From Sipunculus nudus (taxonomy: Eukaryota > Annelida > Sipuncula > Golfingiida > Sipunculidae), in NCBI GenBank assembly GCA_026874595.1, contig CM049319.1:52464917-52528916 (forward strand): a stretch of 64,000 bases of DNA. The letters are read 5' to 3'. The notes under the pieces were generated by a model. The model ran no database searches and had not been told where the DNA came from. It saw only the letters and a program-made list of their open reading frames with translations. The first letter of the stretch is position 1. Each line of letters opens with the position of its first letter. The position numbers and the translations under genes are program-made. Below, in pieces: positions 1-11,912 of this stretch.

Positions 1-129
1 ATCAATAGTCCGTGTGCTTGGATGATGTTGTAGGGAACTTCTGTATAAGACTACGCCTTCATGGCAGAAATGCCCTGGTTGCATTGTTTTACGGCCCGCG
101 TAAGGCCATTCCTGTGTTCTAAACTATCG

Positions 130-483
130 ACCTTAATTGTTGCCTCCGCCAGGAGGGTATGCTTTCATTCCCGTTCGTGTGTGTGTGTTTGTTTGTGTTT
201 GTGTACGACATAACTCACGCAGTCTTAAATGGGATCTCTTGAAACCTTCAGGGCATTTCGGGAATGGGACAAGGAAGAGTTTGGTTTTGATCCAGCATCT
301 TCATCGGAATCTATACGAGCGTCATCAAAGAATATTCACAAACGTACGGTCACTTATACTGGAATGAAATTTGGAACATGGACAAAAAAATATGTGAATG
401 CACAGAAGGTCTGGCTTCATGCGCCGCCCACTGTGACCCGGCCACCTGTTAAGGTCACGATCAAGCGTCCAGTGTGTTCGCAG
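130..483 (+). repeat. Dispersed GT-rich repeat at left end of copy A
   Basis: A tgcctccgccaggaggg motif is followed by a (gt)n/gtttgtttgtg stretch and then degenerate sequence. The pattern looks like widespread mollusc repeats that pair a gccaggaggt motif with gtttgttt runs (general knowledge, not checked here). Two overlapping short open frames cross it in different frames, and neither looks like a protein. The equivalent in copy B is 14640-14993. Confidence 0.45.
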
Positions 484-2690
484 GTTTTTTTTAGCTCAGC
501 TGACTGAAAGTCATCAGAGCTATAGTGTTTCCTCTTTGTCCGTCGTCTGTCCTTCCGTCCGTCCAGTCATCCATTAACAAGGCACAAATAGTAACCGCTG
601 GACATAAAACTTCTGTTACGTCCCTTTGACATCCAGGGAACAGGGGAACTAGCTCCTCGTGGAATTTATATATATATATCCATGTATTCTTGCTCATTTT
701 CTCACCAATCATAATAAATCATGATAAAGTCCATCCATATGGTAATAATAAAGTTTATTTTCTTCGTAGTTCACAAAAAGACAACATATCCAAAATATGT
801 ATTGTTGGCTGACATTTCTTACTGCAAAAAAAAATGAACATAAGATCCTCCTTTAAAAGGTTTCTAATATAATAATATGAGGCTTTATGAATTTTAAATA
901 ATAGAGAACAGAGTCCTGTGATGCCTAAAAGTGGGGCCTGTAAAGCCCTTAAATACATGTCCCTAACCTGACTAACCAACCAGATACTTGGATTAAAGCT
1001 ACTGAATATTATAATACTGACCTAAAACGAGCATTAAAAATACTGTCCATTTAGAACTAAGAAAAGTCCTGACCGCCCATATCATCTAAATATATTAACA
1101 TAATGAACTTACACAATGTCTTATATAAAATGACAAATCTGGTTGATAGGTGATGTTGACAATCTAAGGATCAAGTTGCTCGGCGGAGGAGCAATGTTAA
1201 ACATTTCTAAACACAGAATATCACTAATATGGGTCCCCTGTCATCCCAGGGTGACCAGCCGGTGTCCAGCAAAAGGTTATCTGCGCTGTGGGGGGTAAAG
1301 GATTCTACTAACATGCCTGTACTAAATGAACCTGTATACTAAGCTTAACTGAAAAGTAACAAGAATTTATAGTTATTTGGCCAAATAATCACCATAATCA
1401 TAACACTTCTAACTGAACATCCATATAGGTCCATAAAAGATCTCTTTGGAAACCTGAAATTAGGCAATGAGACCTATATTCTCCCATCTACGGGGCTCGG
1501 AATTACCCCTAAAAATAATTGAAAATTTGATACAAAAGCTCCAGGATCGGAATAACAAATGCATTGATTGCCGTGTTTCTTTCCATGCATAGATCATGCA
1601 TGGAGTGTTTCATCAGTTCCTAAAGACTAGTGGCGCATCTTTTACACATTTTACACATTTCTTAATTATTAGATCTTCAAATAAAGCGTTCGTTTATATG
1701 GCACAAACCGTAACCGCAAGACCAAGAAACTACTAACTTAACATCCGAGAGGTCCTCGGTAAATCTCCTTAGAAACCTAAAATAAGTTCATGGTGACCTG
1801 TATATTTTGCGAACTACGAGCGGAAAACATGATTTTTAGACCGAGTGAGTCAGACAGGGCACATATGTCATCTGCTAGCCCTAGTATCTTCTATGAGGTA
1901 ACATCCAGGGACGTCTTAGGCAAATTTTCTTAAATCTTAAATTAGGAAACCTTAAATTAGGTCATAGTAACCTATATTTTGCAAGCTACGGACCGAAAAC
2001 ATGATTTTTAGTATTAAAGGAATCAGACGGACACATATTGTATCCGCATCCCTAGAATCTTTGGACGCGACATCAAGGGAAGATAATGGTGACCTATTTT
2101 TTTGCGAGCTTATGGCCCAAACTTTGATTTTTAGCATCCATACAATCAAATGTTTTTGGACACCAGAAACAAGGTCATGGTGACCTATATTTTGCAAACT
2201 ATCGAAGCAAACATGAGTTTGAGCACCAAGTGAGTGAGAAAAATCTCCATAAAACCTGAAATTAGGTCATGTTGACCTATATTCTGCCATATATGTGAAA
2301 GAATGTGATTTGAGCTCTATATATAGGACATATTTGCATGACTATAGTTAGAGCTGCACCAAGAAACAAATTTGATTAAGATACAGGGAGGTTTCTGTAA
2401 AATTCTTCGAAACCTAAAATAATGTCACTGTGACCTATATACTGAGAGCTATGTAAGAGCACATGATTTTAGCACTATTTTAGTCACATGGACAATAATT
2501 GTAGCAGTTGGCAGGGAAAATTTCAAGTTAGCTTCTAGAGAGTTACTGGTAAATTCATCTTGGGAAGCCTAGATTAATCACTGTAATCTATTTCTCAGAT
2601 TTATTGGCTAAATGCATGCTTTAGAGCACTCTGGGAATCACTTTACCCATTGTTCAAGATGCCTTGAATTTAGCTGAGCTGCATGACCAC
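484..2690 (+). repeat. Decayed tandem array, copy A
   Basis: It starts with ttagctcagctgactgaaag and a gtccttccgtccgtcc block, then repeats a gacctatattttgcnaactac core at about 1797, 1970, 2090, 2182, 2274 and 2432. Between these cores run ggcacanat...gtaaccgc segments. Spacing varies from about 90 to 175 bp, so the array is old and rearranged. It is related to the clearer array at 12882-14400 and to a single unit in TTC17 intron 1 (52160-52560). No credible gene is seen in it. Confidence 0.65.
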
Positions 2691-2939
2691 GGGCCACTTG
2701 TTAAACTTGTGCTCTCATGACGGAGGCGTGTATCCATTGGGATGTAGCTTTTTGGTTTAGGATATGGAGGCACCGCAGTACACGATAAACAGTCATTTCC
2801 AAAATTCTTGTTCCGTCTCTTTATAATACGTTTCCACAGTATACAGTGGGTTTACACTTCAGTCATGTATATTCATAAATAAATCGATATATGAATAAAT
2901 GTTTCATAAGAGCTTCCGCTAAGTCAATGTATAATTCAA

Positions 2940-3299
2940 CTATATTTTAGCAATAAACTCAGCCGTGAATATATCAGGTACCGCGTGTGGCACTAAAAAA
3001 TGTCTGCCTTTTTTAACATTCAACATTTCGATAGGAAAGTACAAGTCGGACTTGCGTAAATCCTTCAGATTGAATATGCGAGATACAGAATTATATTGGT
3101 GGACATAAACGTGGCCACATAAATAACTAAATGCTGAGAATAATGAACCCAATATGAAAAGGCGAAATATAGGTACATGTATATATATGACGCTAGTTTT
3201 CATCGGGGGAGAGTAAAAGGGACCATGGTCAAACGTGAACACATATAAAGGCCAAGGAGCAGTGGGCCATGTGGTGAGTGCTAAACAGGGGCGGTCCAT
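2940..3299 (-). CDS. Hypothetical type II membrane-like open frame, copy A
   Basis: An open frame of 119 codons reads on the minus strand. After a short proline and tryptophan-rich start there is a hydrophobic stretch at about residues 38-66 (IFRLFILGSLFSAFSYL core), then a basic, hydrophilic tail ending FTAEFIAKI. A single hydrophobic anchor near the start followed by a soluble tail is the layout of type II membrane proteins such as Golgi enzymes, but I recognise no family. Copy B has the same frame with three substitutions and reads seven residues further, because the TAG stop here is TCG there. It could be a first exon, a decayed fragment or chance. No convincing splice donor was found. 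Confidence 0.2.
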   Translation of the reverse strand: MDRPCLALTTWPTAPWPLYVFTFDHGPFYSPPMKTSVIYIHVPIFRLFILGSLFSAFSYLCGHVYVHQYNSVSRIFNLKDLRKSDLYFPIEMLNVKKGRHFLVPHAVPDIFTAEFIAKI

Positions 3300-3548
3300 T
3301 TTTTAAGTAGTGGTATGTGGTTACCCTGGGCGAGCAAGTCGTAGAGTACATACTCTCCATCAGTTACGCCCCCCCCCGTAAAAAAGTAAAAAAAAAAGGC
3401 TTAATTTATCATTGAATTTGCGACCGACGGTTAAAGGCGATTATTTGTATCGGCATATACTGTTCACGTTTATACATTATTAAATAGTTTTCCATTGAAC
3501 ATTATACATTCAAGCATGTATTGCCAGATTTTATAATAGTAAGAAACA

Positions 3549-4510
3549 ATGATGCAGTCCAAGTCCGAGTCCAAGTCCAAGTGCTTGAAGTTCGAACCTT
3601 TTTCAAATCCATGTCATTTAGAACCCGAGTCTAAGTACGAGTTCAAGTCCAATGCATATCTCCTTTTAAAAAGAAATTTAAAATGAAAATTTAGGATTAT
3701 TATGTGTATTTTAATGTAAGTAAATACATGCTTTTTACTTGAATGTTTATTGACATTCAGCTCCTAGATGCAGAGCAATTTTTAAGAATATTCTGTTTCT
3801 AGTTCGCACTTGTATATAAGTCATTATAGTATGTAAAAGCAAGGTTTTTTCCTACTGGACTTGATTTCTTGGGTCCGAGTTCAAGGCTGGGTCCAGAACT
3901 TGTGCTATATTAGCCCTCTGGCATTACAACCAGATTACTGGCTACCAGAGTGCCTTTACATCTAGGTCTGAGGAACGCATTAAAGGCCCCATGAGGATGC
4001 ATATAATTTCGTGATTTTTTACAACGCCTTAATGCCTACCGATACACTGTTAATGACATAAACCAGACTAATCATTAGCATTTTTCCGATACTTTCAATC
4101 TACACCAAACACCAAAAGTTCCGTTTTATCTCAGCATAATGGTAAACCCCTCCGTATGTTTGTTAAATTTCTGACCGCATGAATACAAACATGGCTTGCA
4201 CGGCTTACAAGACGCAGTCAACTTGTACGCAATACAGTAAATGATTCGTTACCGTAGAGACTTGTGTTTATTCATGATTCGTAGCATAATGATAAGATTA
4301 TAGGCTGTTTACTACAATATGAATGTAAAATAACGGAAGACCACTGCGATGCATTCCTCGATATTGCTTATACGGCTAAAAGAGGCTAACCAGCCAAAAT
4401 ATCATTGCCTACTTAGTCGGGTTGTCATGGCTAGTCCAGCACCCGCGAGTACAAGTCCTGGTCCGAGCCCCTGAAAAAGTGGACTGGAGTCCGGACTTGA
4501 TTCCTTTATC
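3549..4510 (+). mobile_element. Possible non-autonomous hAT-like element, copy A
   Basis: The left side holds short imperfect repeats of aagtccgagtccaagtcc. The right side holds related text on the other strand pattern (gtcctggtccgagcccctg, gtccggacttgattcc). Such aagtcc-type subterminal repeats are typical of hAT elements in invertebrates (established family knowledge). The hAT remnant at 52952 shows the same style with tcaagtac. Termini and target duplication were not resolved. The inner part 3930-4090 is a repeat seen again near 55700. Confidence 0.3.
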
Positions 4511-6050
4511 CCTGGCAAGAAAATGGAATAATCCACCAGCACTTACAACATAATAAATCATACAAGTTAAAAGCAACTGTATAAAACAGCGCCAAAAAGC
4601 CCCCCCCCCCCCGCTTTTTGTTATTTAGCTTTTACTACCTTATTTTCAATTTTGTTGCGGCCCTCTGAATCTACCCCTAAATTAAAAGTGACGACAGGTT
4701 AACAATATATCAGATTAAATATCAATTAACAGACAGTGTAGGGATCCATGGGTCAAGGCGCTTAGCCGAATATGCGTATGACAAAAAAATATGAAATCCT
4801 GTCACACAAAAAATGTTTTTGTTATATTGTTGCACTTGAAAATATAATTCATAAGGCTTCAGCAATTATTAACTGAAATAAAAGATTAATTAATTAAAAT
4901 TGATTCAAGATTCCTTTTTCAATGCAGGTATACCCACTGCATGTTGGTTGGATGATATAGAAACAATAACATTGTGTTCATTATAAAAGTTTGTCAATTA
5001 TAATTTAATACTGATTTTAATTTTCAATTTCAAAAAGTTTTTGCTCCCTTAAATAAGGAATTCCTCAAAGCATGAACATCAACACTTTAGCAGCAATACA
5101 TGACTTTTTGGACATATGTGCAATTAAATCATTGTTACCCCTTGTAATACATAACAAAATCCAACATGAAGCAAAAGTCTAGAAAAGTTAATAAATCAGA
5201 GAAAAATATAACATTCATCTGATTAATGCATCCTGTCCAAGTGTGTGTGTGTGTATATGGGGGGGGGGGGGGGTATACTACAGAGGTGAAGCCTAGCCTA
5301 GCACTCAAGGGAGCTACCCCGAGTGAAGCGTATTAGCCGGGTGGGCCTACACTGCTACCTGCAACTGATGTTAACGATACACTTACGTATGACAAGGTCT
5401 TCTAAAAATTTGAGAAAAATACAAATTTTGATCAATTGCTTTTGAATTTCACATTATAAATGATTAAATCTAGATATGGACATGCTCTGAAAAATAAATC
5501 AACATTGTCAATTCTCAGAAGAAGAAAAATGTGCCATGGTTAAACTTGGGCAACATGTCACTGCATGGTGGAATTGTTTCGAATACGACCAGCGGCTATT
5601 TTTGCCCCCCCCCCCGTTTCTATCCTCCATGGTAATAATCACGTGGGCATGAATAAAGAGGACAACCTTTATCCCGTGAGATTGCCTCATTTTGGCTTAT
5701 TTTTAAGTTCAAGGGGTTATGTTTATTTGACAGATGGTAGAAATCGGAACGGGCCTCTTTGACTATGTTTGCATGCTTATACGTGAATTTAGCATCGAAT
5801 GGAACTACAACGCCAACGGGAAATAAAGTATTTTTTTCTATAAAATTTTATCTCGAAAGCTCGAGATCTCGAAATATTAATTCGCAATTTAGAGATAAAT
5901 TACTTTTCCTGTGTCCTTTTAGCGAAATTCTATTTGATATAAAAAGAATGTCTGTGTTCTCAAACAGCCACCGTAGGTAAGCAATGTAATCGGACATGCA
6001 GAAATACACTATACAGTTAATAATTGAATAGCATGCAGTTTGAATGGATC
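4511..6050. other. No gene seen; AT-rich with homopolymer tracts, copy A
   Basis: I find no convincing coding or RNA gene here. The stretch contains C/G runs near 4601, 5259 and 5586 and a gtgtgtgtgtgt run near 5243. Several run lengths differ between the copies (equivalents 18991-20566), as expected for unstable simple sequence. Confidence 0.6.
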
Positions 6051-6051
6051 A

Positions 6052-6081
6052 TGGGGGGGTCTCCTTTCTGGATCCGCGCCT
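6052..6081 (+). mobile_element. Truncated right end of a MITE, copy A
   Basis: A short G run followed by tctcctttctggatccgcgcctg matches the right terminus of the complete MITE at 22976-23193. The left terminus is absent. This remnant shows that copy A lost sequence rather than copy B gaining it. Confidence 0.8.
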
Positions 6082-6198
6082 GCATGCCTTGGCTCTGCAT
6101 GTCTATACATTATATATGTTGTTTAAACTGACTCCAAAATGAACTGTTTTTTTTTCTCGAACAGTTGTGTTTTAATGAAGTATAAAATGGATCTAAAT

Positions 6199-6358
6199 AC
6201 GGTGGCTCGTATAGGACACAGAAAATTATTTTTTTATCTCGTTCCCCGCGATACTATCGCGTGGCCGCGCGATAATTATAATTATTTCGTTCCCACACGT
6301 ATGCGTGAGATCCAGATAGAAAATGATAATCTGTGGATGTGTCCTATACGAGTTACCG
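6199..6358 (+). mobile_element. MITE-like inverted repeat, copy A
   Basis: Outer arms ctcgtataggacaca (6206-6220) and its reverse complement tgtgtcctatacgag (6337-6351) enclose about 116 bp. The similarity runs a few bases further out (acggt on both sides). It contains a gcgtggccgcgc core. No coding capacity. Present in both copies, so it predates the duplication. Confidence 0.6.
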
Positions 6359-7155
6359 TAGGATTCAACTGTCTTTCGTATCCTTTAATTATACTGGTAA
6401 TTGGGCATGCAAAACACCCTTTAAAACAAGGCCTTTTACTCCAAAGACAAACATAGCAATAAGACTAGTCAGCTGCTGTATATACGGCAGGTGTATGTAC
6501 ATGTAATATTCACGCCAGCTTGCCGGCCTTGAACTTTATCCAACAATTCATTCAAATAGCATCCTCACCCGTGACCGACCCTTAGCTGCTTTTGTCGGCT
6601 CACTTAACTGAGTTAATTTCATTACATTTGGTGCGTCGTCTTTTCAGTTCGGTGAGCTTATATTTTTAATACGTCATTTAAAGAGTCTGCTTCATGGTTC
6701 ATGGACAGATGAAGGCTGGTGATAACATTACGTTATCGCTTTTCCGCGTTATCGTTGATCTTAGACAGGAATTCCACTTCATGCAGAAGGAATGCTTAAT
6801 TACTTGAAACGTGAGAACGAGTGTATAGCATAACCCTTATAACCCATGTTCTTCCGAATACGTCACGGGGAGGGGGGGGGGGGGATTTGTTAAATTTAAA
6901 ATGTAACTATAATTGCAATGATTAATTTTTAAATAGTTGATTGAAGGGTTTGATTGTATTTATTTACTACTGATTAAAACGGCATAAATTAAATAGACAT
7001 TATTCTAAACAGAATTAGCAAACGGAATGCATTACTGTCTTTTCGTTATTTTATGTTGTATGTTAGCTTCAAGCAAGTGTCTTTATTATAGTTACCGATA
7101 TGTATATATAAATACTTGTTTTAATTAAGAAGATAAGATTCGAGAGGATTTAAGT

Positions 7156-7936
7156 TGTTACGGAACCTAATATAAACAGATAACGTATGCGTGATGAACA
7201 CAAATTTTGTAATGGAGATTAAAAAAAATCAGATTCTGTAACACTAGGCAGGGGGAAATGTCCAGGGGAATGAATAAAGAAGTCAGTGTTTTTTTTTGTT
7301 AACATATAACTATAATTTATTCCTAAAACAATCCTAACAATACAATACACTAAATCAATACAATTATACAGTGAAACAGCGGTATAGCAACAAGTCAATA
7401 CGATCACACAGAAAGATAATGGTACAATACCTGAATACTAACAGTGTCACCCATGTAAGTCCTTTGAATATAAGCTCTCGGAGAATGACAGTCCAGTGGA
7501 AAGTTCTTGAAACAACACAGAATGTAAACTGAAGTCCAGTGTATAAAATCCAGGAAAGTTCTTGAAATGTCTAGAATTTCCACATTCGTCGGATAAGATC
7601 TTTAGAATCTGACACACGCTTCTGCGTCCGCTGGTATCTGCTCTGCTGTCTGCCCCTGGTTATAAAAAACAGCCCTTTATATACCTTCACACCCTAAGCC
7701 GGGAACCTTCTTCTTCTCGAACAGTCTACAAAGTACCCTACTCCACAGTAAACAGGCGTTTTAGGAACTCTCCAGAAAGACACAGCCGTGTGTATCTCCA
7801 CACATACCAGGCTAATCACGTGACCCACTACCAAGCGTGAAAACTCAAGGCCCACATGACAACGAGAGTTCAACCAGTACGGAATGTAACAACAACACGA
7901 GCCACGCCCGTGTCGCACAATAGAGCACCTGTAACA
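7156..7936 (-). repeat. Solo LTR of the Gmr1-like element family, copy A
   Basis: It starts TGTTACGGAACCTAAT and ends GAGCACCTGTAACA, matching the LTRs of the full element at 27676-34273 along its length (about 781 bp). It is flanked by the 4-bp direct repeat AAGT on each side (7152-7155 and 7937-7940), the target-site length seen for the full element. No internal retrotransposon sequence lies next to it, so it is a solo LTR left by LTR-LTR recombination. The strand is inferred from the orientation of the full copy. The 84-codon open frame across it is not a gene. Confidence 0.9.
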
Positions 7937-8341
7937 AAGTGTACCCATGTCTATTACTTGTTAAAGATATGAATTTACGTCACCCGTTAGAGGGAATTGA
8001 CAAACAGAATCACCTTTCTACGATCAAGCGCAGTGCGCACGCGGATCATTTGTTATGCTCAGGTCGAACAGCCTCAGCTTCGGGGGGTACTATAGAGAAG
8101 TTAAATACAACCCAATGGCTCCAGAGAGAATTTAGCTTTTAAAATAAGTTTGATTTTGAATGTAACAGCTGAATGGTATACTACATTATTAAATGTGTTT
8201 TTATTTTGCCATATTTCCGAACCCGAACATTCAGCACTTATCGTTGCCGACAGGCGTCGCTGCTATAGAGACATGTATGTTTAATGCTATATATATATAT
8301 ATATTACCTGTTATAGGTGTGCAACATTCACGCATCCTTAA

Positions 8342-8807
8342 AGGGGCCTATACACCTACCATTTATAAAGAATTTACTCGATTTCTGGCTTACTCTGTGT
8401 ATATATTAATGATCTAAGGGTAATTCCTGTGTAGAAAAATTGTTTATAACGGCTCTGTGGCATATTTACGAGTTTGTTTAATAACAAGTTGTTATTAAAC
8501 AAAGCAATGTTGACGAGTGGAAAAATTATGTAATCTAAGGTGGTTGGCTACATATATACAATAGTTGAAAATTCATTAGTTGTAAAATGACATTTGGAAA
8601 CTTTAGGTCATCTGACTTGCCACCAGATGTCCTTATAGTTGAATGTGTTTTAATTTTTTTGACGGGCCGTCACATACTGTAAACAAGTGTATATATACAA
8701 AACAAACAGCCTGTATGTAGTTAGACTGGTTTTCTCTTACCTATTTTTATGAAAGGTTCAAGGGACTATCTTTAGTTGACAGACTTCAAATATGTGATTG
8801 GGCCCCT
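8342..8807 (+). mobile_element. TTAA-flanked MITE, copy A
   Basis: The ends read TTAA-AGGGGCCTATACAC on the left and GGGCCCCT-TTAA on the right, an inverted repeat (AGGGGCC core) flanked by TTAA on both sides. TTAA target sites are the hallmark of piggyBac-type transposons (established), so this 466-bp piece may be a non-autonomous piggyBac-like element. The inverted repeat is short and there is no transposase. Confidence 0.5.
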
Positions 8808-8845
8808 TTAATGACCGTTAACTGAATCCAACAATTCTTTCCAAA

Positions 8846-9277
8846 TTACTGTTGTGTGGGATGCCATTCATGATTTTGTTGTTCGTGTCGGTTAACTTGT
8901 CGGGTTGGGTCAATGACCTCACACTGTCCTAATTCGTCCTCACATGAGTACGACTCGACTGGTTGGTGAATCTGCTGATGACGAAAGAACTTGCTAAAAC
9001 TTGCATAACTGGGTAAACTGGTTAATACGGTCCAAATGGCCGAAACTGCAAGTATAAAGGCGATGCGTCTCGAAACACTGTCGTTCACAAGATCGAGTTC
9101 GGCTCTCGTATGGCATGGCTGGGTCTCCCCTGCTGGAATCGGTGGAGGGAATGTGGGTTGCTTCTGCCTGTGCGGTGTGGATGCTGTAGCTTTCCTAAAA
9201 GACAACCGGCTCGGAATGTACGGTGGCGGCCTCTCGCGGCTACCTGCTTGGTTTGGTGTGGCATCGCGTCTGTTTGC
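8846..9277 (-). CDS. Hypothetical exon-like open frame with one membrane segment, copy A
   Basis: The minus-strand frame is open for 143 codons from 9277 down to a stop at 8846. It has no in-frame ATG, so it would be an internal or last exon. The product begins proline and arginine-rich (PPPYIPSRL, PPPIPAGE), has one hydrophobic helix (RRIAFILAVSAIWTVL) and ends in an acidic, histidine and glutamine-rich tail. The region is richer in GC than its surroundings, and all of it is identical in the two copies, inside an identical block of about 780 bp. That supports function or recent gene conversion. No family is recognised and the splice acceptor is weak. Shorter plus-strand frames overlap it (9036-9308), and a plus-strand AATAAA lies near 9561, so the sense strand is not certain. 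Confidence 0.35.
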   Translation of the reverse strand, partial: ANRRDATPNQAGSRERPPPYIPSRLSFRKATASTPHRQKQPTFPPPIPAGETQPCHTRAELDLVNDSVSRRIAFILAVSAIWTVLTSLPSYASFSKFFRHQQIHQPVESYSCEDELGQCEVIDPTRQVNRHEQQNHEWHPTQQ

Positions 9278-11830
9278 TCAGAGAACGTGCACAGGGCTGA
9301 GGTCTTGACCTGAGGGCTCGACGAGCTTATGGATGGATGGTTGGTGACTGTGGTCCTTTTCTTCACAATGCCCCGGGGCTTCTAAATACACCAGTGGATT
9401 AGATATAAATTAATGCTGTGTAAAGGGTAATGTATATAATTAGTTAAACTTTGTTGGATAAGAATTGTATCGAGGCAAATTATGTGAACATGAATGATTT
9501 GTGGTAAAGAAGTCAAGGAATAAGTAATATGTGGCAAGAATGTGTATGTGTAATGAAAAAATAAAGCTTTTTATTTATCTGTGACAAATTTTAATTTGAA
9601 ATTTTGACAGTTGAGACCACCTTTCCGTCACAGGTCCTTTCTACTCAAAACGAACCTCTTTCAGTTAGGCACTGTGGGAAGGCTAGGACTATTTGTCTCT
9701 ACTGTTTAACTTTAAAATCAAAATTTGTTACATTTCAAGGAAACACCTTCTGTATACATTTCACATGCACATACTTACAAAATATTAATTTACATTTATT
9801 TCAAATGCACATACTTACAAAATATTACATCCTACGTGAAGTTCTTACCACAGAGACACCAATGTTTAGGCCTATGTATACGTAATTTGCCTTGAGACGT
9901 TTCTTATCCAGCGTATTTGAACGCACTACATTACCCTCATCAATACATTTATACCATACTAGCTGATAACCCGCGGCTACTTTATCTGGTTTGGGGGAGG
10001 TTATTGTTAAAGATGAGGAATGTTGGCTCGATTTTTGTTTGTTCTAAAAGTTAAAAGAAAGATAAAATTTTCTGTGGGATACTCTCTTAATTAGACATGT
10101 GCAAATATATTTTCATTTATTTTGTGGCGCTGTGCTCGTGGCAAGAAATTCAAACACCGGTATTTTTACCTTAATTGAAGACCTGGTAAGTGATGTTTAC
10201 ATTTGCGAACCAGAATGGGACGCGGAAGCATTAATTCATATTTTTGATGATCTTTGACTGATAATTGTTGTTAGACGTAAAAAGAATAGTTTGATGTGCA
10301 TGAGGAAGACATGAAAGACGAATTTAATGTACGTTTTATGGCAAGGAAGCTGTTCCTGAAGAAAGAAACGCAAAATATGCATACCTCGTTAGAAGTGGAC
10401 CCTCTTTTCAGCCACCCGCAATCTTTTTAAATGTTTCAGACCAATTTTTGAGGCCTGGACTGCGTCTTGATCTCTCTTATAATTTCTGCTTCTAGACCAC
10501 GTAGATATTCATTTTAGTATGGTATACTGACTCATGAAAAAGGGACTGCATGATGACATTAACGTACTGTCGATTCGATTTTCTTTATTTTCTTGTAATT
10601 CATGGGTTTCTTATTTCCAAGAAAGAAAATACACGACCATTTACTTTATAACAGAAACTTCATAAAGCCATGCAGTCTGTCTTCCTTATGGACTGAGTAT
10701 ACCGAGGTGGTGTTTTATTTGTGTAGACTATATGTAACACTCATTACCGTCCAGGCCAGCAAAGACCTACTGATAAGGCTCATCAATAGAAGTACATAAA
10801 AAAGAAATATGGCCTATAAATATAAAAAGCACACTAAATAAATCTTTAATTGGAGAAGGTATTCAGTTCTGCCTTGAGTTAATTGTGAACAATCAGTGCA
10901 GTTTTCACCCCAAAAAAATATTCCTCTGACTTAATTCTAGGTCTATGTAAATTTTGATGTAAGGTGTATAGTCTGGAATGTTCAATCCACGAAAGTTTAA
11001 ACCTACTTAAAAGTTGCATGTCAAAACCGCGAAACTTAAGACTCCTTGGGTTTTCTGAATCTACAGTATTTGATTTCGAGGTCCTGTCGTACGTCCGTCT
11101 TGGATCCAATGGTCTCGCGGTCTCAAGTTGGCAGAATCTTCATACTACATCACTACATATCACTGCCACTAGTTATCTTGTTTGCACTATCCAATTGGAT
11201 ATTGAAGATGGTATTTGGATATATTTTAAAGGGTAAAATGAGGTAATGTTTTTATTAAAGTCAGATATTCATCCACATTTTCTGTTTATTTTATGTGATT
11301 CTTGGCTTAACACGGTATATGCTCCAGGGTTGACTAACAGAAAAACCACAGAACCTAGGGTGCAGGAGGTGAAAGAGCACTAGCTGCAGATCGCCCTTTG
11401 CAAAGCTCTGATTTGTGTGATATATCGATATAGATGTCTTCGTTGAATGTTTTAATGATTATTTTGATACCGCCCCCGTCATGTTACAGACTCCGGTTTC
11501 ATATAGCCTAAATATGCTCGTTCCCATGCATGTACGGGTATAGTTGACCCACATACTAGTAGCTAACGTTAAAGCCCTCATGCCTGCACAGACTGAGGTC
11601 GTGCGTGTGTACACATTATCTTTATGCTATAAAGGTTACCACCTAACACATATAGATAGCTATGGACTTAGGTCACCTTACTGCAGTGGACCCAAGCTAA
11701 TAAAGGAGGTTTCATTGGGTGGCAGAAAAGGGTAACAAGGACTTACTAATCTGTACCAAGAATCCAATTTTAACATTATATTGATCTGGGCTGCATGTTA
11801 TATATTTTTTTATACTCTTTTATTTTACAG
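9278..11830. other. No gene seen; diverged part of the duplication, copy A
   Basis: No supported gene. A plus-strand AATAAA at about 9561 could be a polyadenylation signal. Two near-identical 45-bp repeats (cacatgcacatacttacaaaatatta) lie at about 9765-9830. The clean target site of the copy-B LTR element is ATAC at 10524-10527. From about 9.9 kb on, differences from copy B become much denser. Confidence 0.5.
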
Positions 11831-11912
11831 ATCTGTAATTCTGGACGCTAACAGAATGCTGCCATCCATTTTTGGAGAGAATGAAAAGCTGGTGGTGGTG
11901 GAAGAGAAAGAG
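11831..11912 (+). CDS. Candidate internal exon, copy A
   Basis: An 82-bp segment sits between a strong acceptor (ttttattttacag) and a donor (GAG|GTACAC). In the one frame open in both copies it encodes 27 residues, including MLPSIFGENEKL and ending EEKE, with one leading base. It aligns with 35593-35674. Of the differences between copies, four change residues (V/G, N/Y, V/L, V/S), which argues against strong constraint in at least one copy. No family recognised. Confidence 0.3.

Noticed and set aside
137-507. Two overlapping open frames starting MLPPPGG and MGSLETF, repeated in copy B
   Set aside because: They overlap in different frames across a GT-rich repeat and run into the gtccgtcc array; no protein-like composition.
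7694-7948. 84-codon minus-strand open frame, repeated at 24808-25062
   Set aside because: It lies almost wholly inside the solo LTR in both copies, has no domain and matches LTR sequence of the full element.
9036-9313. Plus-strand open frames opposite the 8846-9277 minus-strand frame
   Set aside because: They are shorter and have less protein-like composition. Retained only as an alternative because of the AATAAA at 9561.
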